Positions 24,382 to 31,647 of a stretch of 37,495 bases of DNA are shown here, piece by piece. The position numbers were made by a program, and so were the translations under genes. This stretch comes from an uncultured Rhodobiaceae bacterium (GTDB taxonomy: Bacteria; Pseudomonadota; Alphaproteobacteria; Rhizobiales; TMED25): contig CAJWEW010000003.1 of the NCBI GenBank assembly GCA_913030915.1, positions 64,829-102,323 of the forward strand. The letters are read 5' to 3'. Below the pieces are notes generated by a model. The model was not told the DNA's origin and did no database searches. It saw nothing but the letters and a program-made list of their open reading frames with translations. Position 1 is the stretch's first letter. Each line of letters opens with the position of its first letter.

Positions 24382-26916
24382 TTAATCAAGCTTACCGATT
24401 GAATGTGATACTAGAAAAAATAAAACACCCGACTCTGAGTCAAAAAATTGACTAATTTCTTCTTCATTATTAATTTTTTGATGATTGGAAACAATTTCTT
24501 CAAAAGATTTGAGGTACTTATTAACTAGACTTCTGAAGTTCTTATTCTCAGTATATTTGGATTTAATTTGATTGAATAATTTTCTTCCAGTCCTTGAGTA
24601 ATCTCTCTCGCTAATTACATCACCGGCTCCATTATAGTACGCCTCCCAGAATTCATTCGGCCGACGATGTGGTAGTAATGTTGAAAGTTTCTCATAATCA
24701 AACTTTAAAAAATCAAGGATTTCATTCTCAAGGATTTCAAGTCGTTGATTGTCTGCGCTAGTTTTTTTTTCAGTCATCCTTGCCTTTGGTGATAAGATTT
24801 CTGGCAGAATCCAATCTTTTGCTGGTTTTCTAATATTTTGACTTGATACTTTTGCAGTTATTTTCTTTTTCTCAGCAGGGCGCTCTGATTGTGGTTGGGC
24901 CAATTCTATATCCCTATTTACATCATATTCAGAGATTAATAAATTCAGTTGGCCAATGGCGGTAATTTGCTCTTCAATAACAGCTCTCATCTTGCTTAGA
25001 TGTTGATTTGTTTCTTCAGGGAGTTCAAAAATATCTCTTTTTATTGAACTTCTTGTATCATCAAGATTTTTTACAAGTTTTTGCGTAACTTCTACCAGGC
25101 TGAGTAAACTATTTTCATACGAGTCTGAAACCTGGTTGATTTCACTATCTATTTTGTTGAGGGTTTCTTTTTGTACATTGACCATTTCTGACGATATTTT
25201 AGATGTTGTTGCGGATATCTCTTTCGCGATATCACTTGCAGTACTCTTTGCTTCAAGCCGGAAGCCATCGATGGATGAGGATATATTATTCTGAATACCT
25301 TCAATACTATTAATTGTGCTCTGACTAAGTTCTTCAGATTTTTCGAGCAGGCTAGCGCTGAGTCCAATCAATTGTTCATGCATGTTATCCTGAATACTGG
25401 AAAGTTCTTTGTCTGCGGCTTTTGACGTGTCATTGAAGTTTGTTTTTAGAGTCTGAAGGATTTCTTTTATTGTCATGTTTAACTTATCAGTCGTATCATT
25501 CGTTATCTCTTTTATCGCTTCCATCATCATCTTTGTTTTTGCATTAAACTCTAATATTTTTTGGTCAAAAGACTTTTCAATTTCAAATTTTTGTCCTTCA
25601 ATTGTATTTTTTGTCTCCGAATTTATATCTTTGAATATTTCTTCGATGCTTATTATTTGATTTGAAAGTGAGTCCTTCAGCTCCTCTGATATATTTTTTA
25701 AATGATCTGATAGACGTTTATTGATTGAGAGTTCTTCTTCGAATTTTTCGTCAATAATTCTGATAGTGGTCGCGCTTATATCAGATATACTTGTCTCGTA
25801 TGTGTGGGATATTTCTCCGAGAGATTTGATATCGTTGCTTAGCCCATCATAGATGCGTGAGAGTTTTGGTTCCATTTCATTTTTAAAGTTTAGCAAGAGT
25901 TGATCTGTATGTAGAATTTTTGTATCCATTCCATCGCTTAAACGACTTAGTTCACCAACTGACCCTTCTAACTTTAAGTTTTGTTCACTCATCACTTTAT
26001 TTAGTTTATTGAGCGCTGATTCAAGCTCAGTTTTAACATTTTCTACAGATTTTGTTTGATCAAGAATAGTATTGTTTGTTGAATTTAAGCTCAATGAAAT
26101 TTCGTCACTGTTATCTTTTATTGATGCTGATGACACTTCAATTTTTTCGACAGTATCATCAAACATCGACAATGATCTTGTAAATTCTTCATCAATAGCT
26201 GATAGTTTTTTAACCTGTGAGCTAATTTGCTGATCAAGCTCTAATGTTTCGCTCTGGAATCTTTCTAAAAGCTCTCCTACCTCAGATTTGGTTACAGAGG
26301 TTGCCTCTATAATTTCTTCTTTTTGCGACCTTAGAGAGTTGACCATTTCTCTTAATTTAATTTCATTGGAAGACATGCTTGACTCAATCTGACTAATTTC
26401 ACTAGCTAATGACTTTTCCACATCACTTGATTTTTTTATAACCTCATTGATCGCATTGGTAATTTGGTTAATTTCATTTCGTATTGCGCTACTTAGTGTG
26501 GAGACCGCTTTTTCAGATGACTTAACAGGATGTGTTAATCTCAGCGCTGTATTTAAAAGTCCATCAGATATAATTGTGACTTCTTTAAGTTTTCTGACCA
26601 TGGAGTAGTACAGCCAAAATATTGGAATAATCATCAAAAATGCTGCAGTGTAGATCTGGACTTTCTGTATTCGGAAAACATCGAATAGCGCTGAAGGGGA
26701 ATTAATTACTTCATTGAAATTAAAAAGTAATATCCCAACACCGATCATAACATAAATGAAAGTTATACCCATAAAATAGAGTGTGGCCTTTGTGTGTTTT
26801 GCTTCTTTTACTCGATCAATCAAGCTTGCGGCATATAAATCATCATCATTAGCGTGAGCTTCATTTTCTGATTTTGAATTACTATTCTTTTTATTCTTAT
26901 AATCAAGATCACTCAT
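24382..26916 (-). CDS. Large two-TM coiled-coil protein with an alphaproteobacterial C-terminal domain
   Basis: 844 residues. A polar N-terminus is followed by two membrane spans (about 46-66 and 87-107) with a short loop. Positive residues after the second span (VRKLKEV) place the rest in the cytoplasm. A Ser/Glu/Lys/Ile-rich helical coiled coil then runs from about 140 to 665, with repeated 'S...I...' heptads and almost no proline. A charged linker leads to a folded C-terminal domain (about 715-844: 'PNEFWEAYYNGAGD', 'YTENKNFRSLVNKYLKSFEEI', 'GVLFFLVSHSIGKL'). I recall the same domain, in high-GC form, at the end of uncharacterised alphaproteobacterial coiled-coil proteins. The layout resembles TipN of Caulobacter (two N-terminal TMs plus long coiled coil), but I cannot show homology. 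No Shine-Dalgarno is seen. It is the first gene of a minus-strand run. Confidence 0.75.
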   Translation of the reverse strand: MSDLDYKNKKNSNSKSENEAHANDDDLYAASLIDRVKEAKHTKATLYFMGITFIYVMIGVGILLFNFNEVINSPSALFDVFRIQKVQIYTAAFLMIIPIFWLYYSMVRKLKEVTIISDGLLNTALRLTHPVKSSEKAVSTLSSAIRNEINQITNAINEVIKKSSDVEKSLASEISQIESSMSSNEIKLREMVNSLRSQKEEIIEATSVTKSEVGELLERFQSETLELDQQISSQVKKLSAIDEEFTRSLSMFDDTVEKIEVSSASIKDNSDEISLSLNSTNNTILDQTKSVENVKTELESALNKLNKVMSEQNLKLEGSVGELSRLSDGMDTKILHTDQLLLNFKNEMEPKLSRIYDGLSNDIKSLGEISHTYETSISDISATTIRIIDEKFEEELSINKRLSDHLKNISEELKDSLSNQIISIEEIFKDINSETKNTIEGQKFEIEKSFDQKILEFNAKTKMMMEAIKEITNDTTDKLNMTIKEILQTLKTNFNDTSKAADKELSSIQDNMHEQLIGLSASLLEKSEELSQSTINSIEGIQNNISSSIDGFRLEAKSTASDIAKEISATTSKISSEMVNVQKETLNKIDSEINQVSDSYENSLLSLVEVTQKLVKNLDDTRSSIKRDIFELPEETNQHLSKMRAVIEEQITAIGQLNLLISEYDVNRDIELAQPQSERPAEKKKITAKVSSQNIRKPAKDWILPEILSPKARMTEKKTSADNQRLEILENEILDFLKFDYEKLSTLLPHRRPNEFWEAYYNGAGDVISERDYSRTGRKLFNQIKSKYTENKNFRSLVNKYLKSFEEIVSNHQKINNEEEISQFFDSESGVLFFLVSHSIGKLD

Positions 26917-27104
26917 TTTTTTAACAATAAAAATTTCAATTAAATTAATGCTTTAGTCATACTTACCTGAGTTCGTATATTAAGTTAAAGCTTATCAAAT
27001 ATCAAATAATATTTATTTATTGAATATATAAATTATCTGGATAAATTATTCTAATATATCGAATCTCTCTATTGTAATTATAATAATTTACACATAGGGG
27101 TCAT

Positions 27105-27132
27105 TTGAATTTAGCGGAAAAACTATTATATC
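27105..27132 (+). promoter_or_regulatory. Candidate promoter for the ferredoxin-reductase pair
   Basis: TTGAAT (27105-27110), a 16-base spacer and TATATC (27127-27132) lie about 33 bases before the ferredoxin ATG. They sit inside the 248-base divergent gap with the coiled-coil gene. The rest of that gap (26917-27104) is AT-rich and shows only a short TTATC-TG-GATAA palindrome at 27033-27044. Confidence 0.38.
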
Positions 27133-27164
27133 AAAGGAGTGGCAATTTTTTTAGGAACTAATAA

Positions 27165-27485
27165 ATGGTTGTAATCAATTTTCTAAGCTCAAAAGGTGTA
27201 CTAAAATCTGTTAATGCAACAGAGGGTGAAACCATTATGGACTGCGCAAAAAATAATGATATATATGAAATAGAGGCGGAGTGTGGAGGCGGGTGCTCAT
27301 GTGCAACATGTCACGTTTACGTTCAAGATGATTGGGTGGATAAAATTGATGCACCAACAGAGATGGAGGAGGACATGCTAGATTTTGCAATTGATGTTAA
27401 AGAAAATAGTAGACTTTCTTGTCAAATAAAGATCGATAAGGCGCTTGACGGTATTACCATCCAAACTCCTGAAAAACAATTCTAG
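27165..27485 (+). CDS. [2Fe-2S] ferredoxin, adrenodoxin/FdxB type
   Basis: A 106-residue ferredoxin with cluster ligands C40-x5-C46-x2-C49 and C86, the vertebrate/bacterial adrenodoxin-like spacing. An additional cysteine at position 44 lies inside the loop. Downstream is 'DAPTEMEEDMLDFA', the acidic helix that contacts reductase and partner proteins in this class. Members feed electrons to cytochromes P450, Fe-S cluster assembly or haem A synthesis. The NADP reductase gene 11 bases downstream is the obvious donor. AGGA precedes the ATG. It differs from the Isc-linked ferredoxin only by context: no isc or hscA/hscB gene is here. Confidence 0.92.
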   Translation: MVVINFLSSKGVLKSVNATEGETIMDCAKNNDIYEIEAECGGGCSCATCHVYVQDDWVDKIDAPTEMEEDMLDFAIDVKENSRLSCQIKIDKALDGITIQTPEKQF

Positions 27486-27496
27486 TGGGGCCATAA

Positions 27497-28525
27497 ATGA
27501 GTAATCCAATACAAACTGATGCATTAATAATTGGAGCAGGTCCTGTAGGATTGTTTGCTGTATTTGAACTAGGCCTACTAAACTTGAACTGTCACGTAAT
27601 TGATATATTGGATAAACCTGGTGGGCAATGCGCCCAATTGTATCCAGAAAAACCAATATACGATATCCCCGCTTATCCTATGATTACAGGGCAAGATCTA
27701 ACCGAGAATTTATTAGCGCAAGTAAAACCATTTTCTCCTGTATTTCATTATGAGCAGCTTGCAATTAAAGTTAAAAAGAAAAAAAATGGAAATTGGCTTG
27801 TTGAAACTGATAAGGGTCTTATTTTTGATGTTAAAGCTGTTGTTATTGCAGCTGGCGGAGGATCATTTGAACCAAAAAAACCTAATATCCCTGATTTAGA
27901 TAAATACAGCAAATCAATAAGCTATTCAATAGATAGAGTGGATCGGTTCAAAAATAAGGATGTTGTTATTTTAGGGGGTGGAGATAGCGCCCTAGACTGG
28001 ACTCTGCAGCTTTATGACATAGCCAAGAGCCTTACTCTTGTTCACAGAAGAGATAAATTCCGTGGTGCACCAGCCACGGTTGAAAAAGTAATGAGTTTGA
28101 GAGATGGAGGAAAGATCCAATTCCATGTTGGTCAAGTAAACGAGCTTATTGGTATAAATGATAACTTAACTGCAGTAAAATGTAAGAAAGATGATCAAAC
28201 TCTAGACTTGCCATGTGACATACTTATGCCTTTCTTCGGCCTTACAATGTCACTAGGGCCTCTAGATAAATGGGGTATCGATTTGGCAGATGAAAGGATT
28301 GTTGTTAGCACAGAAACTTTTGAGACAAGTATTCCAGGCATTTTTGCAGTCGGAGATATTAATACATATCCAGGTAAACTTAAGCTGATCTTGTCCGGTT
28401 TTCATGAGGCGGCATTAATGGCTCATGCAGTATTTAAGAGAATAAATCCCGATGAGAGGCTTACTCTGCAGTACACAACAACAAGTAGTTCCCTTCAGAA
28501 AAAACTTTTAAATCAAGAAACATAA
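27497..28525 (+). CDS. Ferredoxin--NADP+ reductase, thioredoxin-reductase-like type
   Basis: FAD/NADPH protein of 342 residues. The FAD fold is IIGAGPVGLFAVFE (12-25), the NADPH fold is VVILGGGDSALDW (154-166), and the FAD C-terminal motif is GIFAVGDINTYPGKLKLILSGFHEAA. There is no CxxC in the NADPH domain, so it is not a thioredoxin reductase but the TrxR-like ferredoxin/flavodoxin reductase class (as in Bacillus YumC and many alphaproteobacteria). The 'H.GG.C.QLYPEKPIYDIP' region with G-GQC (46-50) is typical of this class. It is co-transcribed with the upstream ferredoxin gene, and the two should form one NADPH-to-ferredoxin electron branch. Confidence 0.92.
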   Translation: MSNPIQTDALIIGAGPVGLFAVFELGLLNLNCHVIDILDKPGGQCAQLYPEKPIYDIPAYPMITGQDLTENLLAQVKPFSPVFHYEQLAIKVKKKKNGNWLVETDKGLIFDVKAVVIAAGGGSFEPKKPNIPDLDKYSKSISYSIDRVDRFKNKDVVILGGGDSALDWTLQLYDIAKSLTLVHRRDKFRGAPATVEKVMSLRDGGKIQFHVGQVNELIGINDNLTAVKCKKDDQTLDLPCDILMPFFGLTMSLGPLDKWGIDLADERIVVSTETFETSIPGIFAVGDINTYPGKLKLILSGFHEAALMAHAVFKRINPDERLTLQYTTTSSSLQKKLLNQET

Positions 28526-28568
28526 TAGACAGTAAAGTATTTTTTTTTATTTTTTTATTTTTAATTCA

Positions 28569-28597
28569 TTGATTAGTCCTTTAGATGAGTCTATATA
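28569..28597 (+). promoter_or_regulatory. Candidate promoter for dksA-cckA
   Basis: TTGATT (28569-28574) and TATATA (28592-28597) are separated by 17 bases, giving a leader of about 25 bases to the ATG at 28629. A T-rich tract (28540-28563) lies upstream. Confidence 0.45.
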
Positions 28598-28628
28598 AAT
28601 ATTATCAAATTTGCTAATGAGGTTAGTT

Positions 28629-29036
28629 ATGGTTGCTATTGATAATTACATTCCGAGCGAATCTGAGGAGTACATGTGCGAGAAGCACCTTGAGTATTTC
28701 AGAGATAAACTTCAAAATTGGAAGGAAGAAATAATCTCAAATTCAAAACTGACACTTGAAAACTTACAAGAAAAAAACTCCTTTCCTGATGATACAGATA
28801 GAGCCTCAAATGAAACGGATCGTTCAATTGAGTTGAGGGCCCGAGATCGCCAAAGAAAATTAATTTCGAAGATCGATAAGGCGCTTAAAAGTATTGAAGA
28901 TGGCGAATATGGTTATTGTGAAGAAACTGGAGATCCAATTGGACTAGCAAGATTAGAGGCTAGACCTACGGCAACGCTATCTGTGGAAGCGCAAGAAAGG
29001 CATGAAAGAAACGAAAAAATATATAGGTTCAAATAA
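28629..29036 (+). CDS. dksA: DksA, RNA polymerase-binding ppGpp co-regulator (single-cysteine form)
   Basis: A 135-residue protein from the ATG at 28629 (GAGGT seven bases before). In-frame TTG 28611 and ATG 28617 are earlier but less well placed. The N-terminal 'MCEKHLEYFRDKL' helix and coiled coil lead to the conserved tip 'DDTDRASNETDRSIELRARDRQRKLISKI', with the D-x-x-D/A residues that act in the RNA polymerase secondary channel. The zinc finger keeps only one of four cysteines ('CEETGDPIGLARLEARPTATLSVEA': C, T, S, A), a form known from alphaproteobacteria such as Rhodobacter sphaeroides. It works with ppGpp in the stringent response. The 3' end overlaps the cckA start by 35 bases in another frame. 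Confidence 0.93.
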   Translation: MVAIDNYIPSESEEYMCEKHLEYFRDKLQNWKEEIISNSKLTLENLQEKNSFPDDTDRASNETDRSIELRARDRQRKLISKIDKALKSIEDGEYGYCEETGDPIGLARLEARPTATLSVEAQERHERNEKIYRFK

Positions 29037-30414
29037 ACCGTACTTTAGTGGCCCAAGGGTGACGATTTTCTATCTAGCTTTGGTTGTCATATCTCTAATT
29101 CTTGGTTTAGTTTTTTTTCAGTATCATACGTTACTTTTAGGTATCATAATCTTATCGGCTCTGGGCATAGTCTATGTATTTGAACAATTATTTAAAAATA
29201 ATTCGGGTACAGACAGACAAAATGGCAAAATAGACATCGAAATAGATCAAAAGTCCTATCAAAACCAAAAAATACAGTCAATTGGGCAGCTTGCTGGTGG
29301 GGTTGCTCATGATTTCAATAATGTATTGACAGCTATCATTGTATCAACAGACCTTCTAATTCTGAGGTTTAAACCAGAGGATCCAACCTTTAGAGAGCTT
29401 CAGGAAATAAGAGAAAATGCACAAAGAGCTGCAGGTATTGTTAGGCAATTACTTGCATATTCAAGGCAACAGAATTTTAACTTAGAAATAATCTCGCTAA
29501 CAGATCTATTGCAAGAACAAACGATTCTTCTAAACCGACTCGTGGGAGATAAAATAAATATCGAGCTCAGGCATGACTCAAAGCTTTGGGGCATCAGGGC
29601 AGATCTTAACCAATTTGAGTCAGTTATTACTAACCTTGTTATTAATGCCAGAGATGCTATTGAAGTCGATAAGAAGGATGGGGTAATTACGATACAAACA
29701 GCGAATATTTCAAATGTGGATATCCCCAAGCATTACGAAGTCAATTTGGAAGAGAGAGACTATGTAAGGGTCACCATAACTGATAATGGTACAGGAGTAC
29801 CACCCGAAATGCGGGAAAAGATATTTGAACCATTTTATTCAAGTAAAGGAGTTCAAGGAACGGGCTTAGGTCTATCAATGGTTTATGGGATAATAAAGCA
29901 GCTAAACGGATATATTTTCTTAGCTAATACTGAGAGTGGTGAAGGGGCAAGATTTGAAATCTATATTCCAAGGTGCATTGAAGAAAATGAGGATGAAACA
30001 AATGATGCGCCAATCAAAAATAAAGAAAATACCAAAGATATAACGGGAAGTGGAGCTATACTTCTAGTTGAAGACGAAGACTCTGTGAGAACCTTTACAA
30101 AGAAGGCATTGGAGTTGTCAGGTTATAATATTACGGAAGCATACGATGGAGTATCGGCTTTGAAATATGTTAATGATGAAAAATATAATTATGATCTAGT
30201 AATTACAGATGTAATGATGCCTGAAATGGATGGACCAACGTTAGCTCGTGAAATAAAAAAAAATAATCCACAGCAAAAAATTTTATTTATTTCTGGCTAT
30301 ACTGAGAATCATGAGAATCTTTACACGATACAAGAAAAAGAAGTTTATTTCTTAAATAAGCCCTTTACCTTAGAAGAATTAAATTTAACTGTGAAGAAGG
30401 TTATTCAAAGCTAG
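29002..30414 (+). CDS. cckA: CckA-type hybrid histidine kinase, short form
   Basis: 470 residues. Two membrane spans (about 19-40 and 43-61) are followed by a short linker. The HisKA domain has phospho-acceptor H103 in 'QSIGQLAGGVAHDFNNVLTAI'. The HATPase domain has an N box 'VITNLVINARDAI', G1 'DNGTGVP' and G2 'GTGLGLSMVYGI'. A C-terminal receiver domain has acidic E357/D358, phospho-acceptor D403 and K453. The sequence around H103 and 'RQLLAYSRQQ' is characteristic of CckA, the kinase/phosphatase that feeds the ChpT-CtrA cell-cycle phosphorelay. Caulobacter CckA is about 690 residues with two PAS domains. Here there is no PAS domain between the membrane and HisKA. The start has GAAAGG one base upstream and lies inside dksA. 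Confidence 0.9.
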   Translation: MKETKKYIGSNKPYFSGPRVTIFYLALVVISLILGLVFFQYHTLLLGIIILSALGIVYVFEQLFKNNSGTDRQNGKIDIEIDQKSYQNQKIQSIGQLAGGVAHDFNNVLTAIIVSTDLLILRFKPEDPTFRELQEIRENAQRAAGIVRQLLAYSRQQNFNLEIISLTDLLQEQTILLNRLVGDKINIELRHDSKLWGIRADLNQFESVITNLVINARDAIEVDKKDGVITIQTANISNVDIPKHYEVNLEERDYVRVTITDNGTGVPPEMREKIFEPFYSSKGVQGTGLGLSMVYGIIKQLNGYIFLANTESGEGARFEIYIPRCIEENEDETNDAPIKNKENTKDITGSGAILLVEDEDSVRTFTKKALELSGYNITEAYDGVSALKYVNDEKYNYDLVITDVMMPEMDGPTLAREIKKNNPQQKILFISGYTENHENLYTIQEKEVYFLNKPFTLEELNLTVKKVIQS

Positions 30415-30433
30415 TTTTTTTTAAAAATTATAC

Positions 30434-30463
30434 TTGACTATATGAGAACAAAAGTGGTACAAA
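30434..30463 (+). promoter_or_regulatory. recA promoter candidate
   Basis: TTGACT (30434-30439) and TACAAA (30458-30463) are separated by 18 bases, about 40 bases upstream of the recA start. A LexA-box-like site sits in the spacer. Confidence 0.5.
30446..30460 (+). promoter_or_regulatory. Candidate alphaproteobacterial LexA box
   Basis: GAAC-N7-GTAC matches the alphaproteobacterial SOS operator GAAC-N7-GAAC (equivalently GTTC-N7-GTTC) at seven of eight fixed positions. It lies between the -35 and -10 of recA, where LexA would block RNA polymerase. Confidence 0.5.
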
Positions 30464-30502
30464 ACTTAAACAAATAATAATATTTTTGAAAGGTAAATTG
30501 AA

Positions 30503-31597
30503 ATGTCAGACAAGTCATTATACGCAGTTGATAAAGAAGGTGCATCCGACAGTACAAAAAATAAAGCACTAGAAACTGCTTTAACGCAAATAGAGAAATC
30601 GTTTGGCAAAGGTTCAATAATGAAGCTCGGGGCAGATGGTGTTGTTGTGGAGATAGAATCAATTCCGACCGGTTCTCTAGGTTTAGATATTGGTTTAGGT
30701 ATCGGAGGTTTTCCAAAAGGTAGGGTTATTGAAATATATGGACCTGAATCATCTGGTAAAACCACATTAGCTTTACATACTATTGCTGAAGCTCAAAAAA
30801 AGGGTGGTGTATGCTCTTTCATCGATGCAGAACATGCTTTAGATCCAACATATGCAAAAAGACTTGGCGTAAATATAGAAGAATTATTAATCTCACAGCC
30901 TGATACCGGTGAGCAGGCACTAGAGATTGCTGATACTTTGGTAAGAACAGGAGCTGTTAGCGTTCTCGTTATTGACTCAGTTGCAGCACTTACACCAAGA
31001 GCTGAATTAGAAGGTGATATGGGAGACTCGCTACCTGGTCTTCAAGCTAGATTGATGAGTCAAGCCTTAAGAAAATTAACAGCATCCATTGCACGATCGA
31101 ATTGTATGGTCATATTTATCAATCAAATAAGAATGAAAATTGGTGTTATGTTTGGAAGCCCTGAAACGACAACCGGTGGTAATGCTCTCAAGTTTTATTC
31201 TTCCGTCAGAATTGATATTAGAAGAATCGCTCAAATAAAAGAAAAAGATGAAGTGATAGGTCATGAAACAAGATGTAAGATCGTAAAGAATAAAGTGGCA
31301 CCACCTTTCAAGCAGGTTGAATTCGACATAATGTATGGTGAGGGTATATCAAAAGCCGGAGAGCTAATTGATCTAGGTGTAAAAATTGGGATAGTAGATA
31401 AAGCTGGCTCTTGGTATGCATATGGAGATGAAAGGCTCGGGCAAGGAAAAGAGAATGCGCGGCAATTTTTAAAAGAGAACGCAGGAATAGCTGAACAAAT
31501 TGAAAATCAGATAAGAGCCGCTTCGCAAAAAAAGGACCCGTCTTCAGATGAGAAGGTAGACATTGATGAAGAAAAAAATGTTCAGATCTCCGAATAA
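30503..31597 (+). CDS. recA: RecA recombinase
   Basis: DNA strand-exchange ATPase and activator of LexA cleavage, 364 residues. Walker A is GPESSGKTT (80-88), followed by '[10 protein letters not shown]', Walker B '[12 protein letters not shown]', the L1 and L2 DNA-binding loops ('[22 protein letters not shown]', '[23 protein letters not shown]') and the C-terminal domain with an acidic tail ([13 protein letters not shown]). AAAGG is 8 bases before the ATG. It lies between cckA and alaS, an order seen in other alphaproteobacteria. Its upstream region carries a candidate LexA operator. Confidence 0.99.
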   Translation: MSDKSLYAVDKEGASDSTKNKALETALTQIEKSFGKGSIMKLGADGVVVEIESIPTGSLGLDIGLGIGGFPKGRVIEIYGPESSGKTTLALHTIAEAQKKGGVCSFIDAEHALDPTYAKRLGVNIEELLISQPDTGEQALEIADTLVRTGAVSVLVIDSVAALTPRAELEGDMGDSLPGLQARLMSQALRKLTASIARSNCMVIFINQIRMKIGVMFGSPETTTGGNALKFYSSVRIDIRRIAQIKEKDEVIGHETRCKIVKNKVAPPFKQVEFDIMYGEGISKAGELIDLGVKIGIVDKAGSWYAYGDERLGQGKENARQFLKENAGIAEQIENQIRAASQKKDPSSDEKVDIDEEKNVQISE

Positions 31598-31610
31598 TTC
31601 CTAAACCTTA

Positions 31611-31640
31611 TAGACATTTAATCTATCACTAGTCTATAAT
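31611..31640 (+). promoter_or_regulatory. alaS promoter giving an apparently leaderless transcript
   Basis: TAGACA (31611-31616), an 18-base spacer and a perfect TATAAT (31635-31640). Initiation 7-8 bases downstream falls on the alaS ATG at 31648. Confidence 0.55.
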
Positions 31641-31647
31641 TGTGCGC

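Noticed and set aside
27033-27044. TTATC-TG-GATAA palindrome in the coiled-coil/ferredoxin gap
   Set aside because: Short AT-rich palindromes are expected by chance at this base composition. It is about 70 bases from the nearest promoter candidate.
28526-28568. T-rich tract after the ferredoxin reductase gene as an intrinsic terminator
   Set aside because: There are long T-runs but no GC-containing stem before them.
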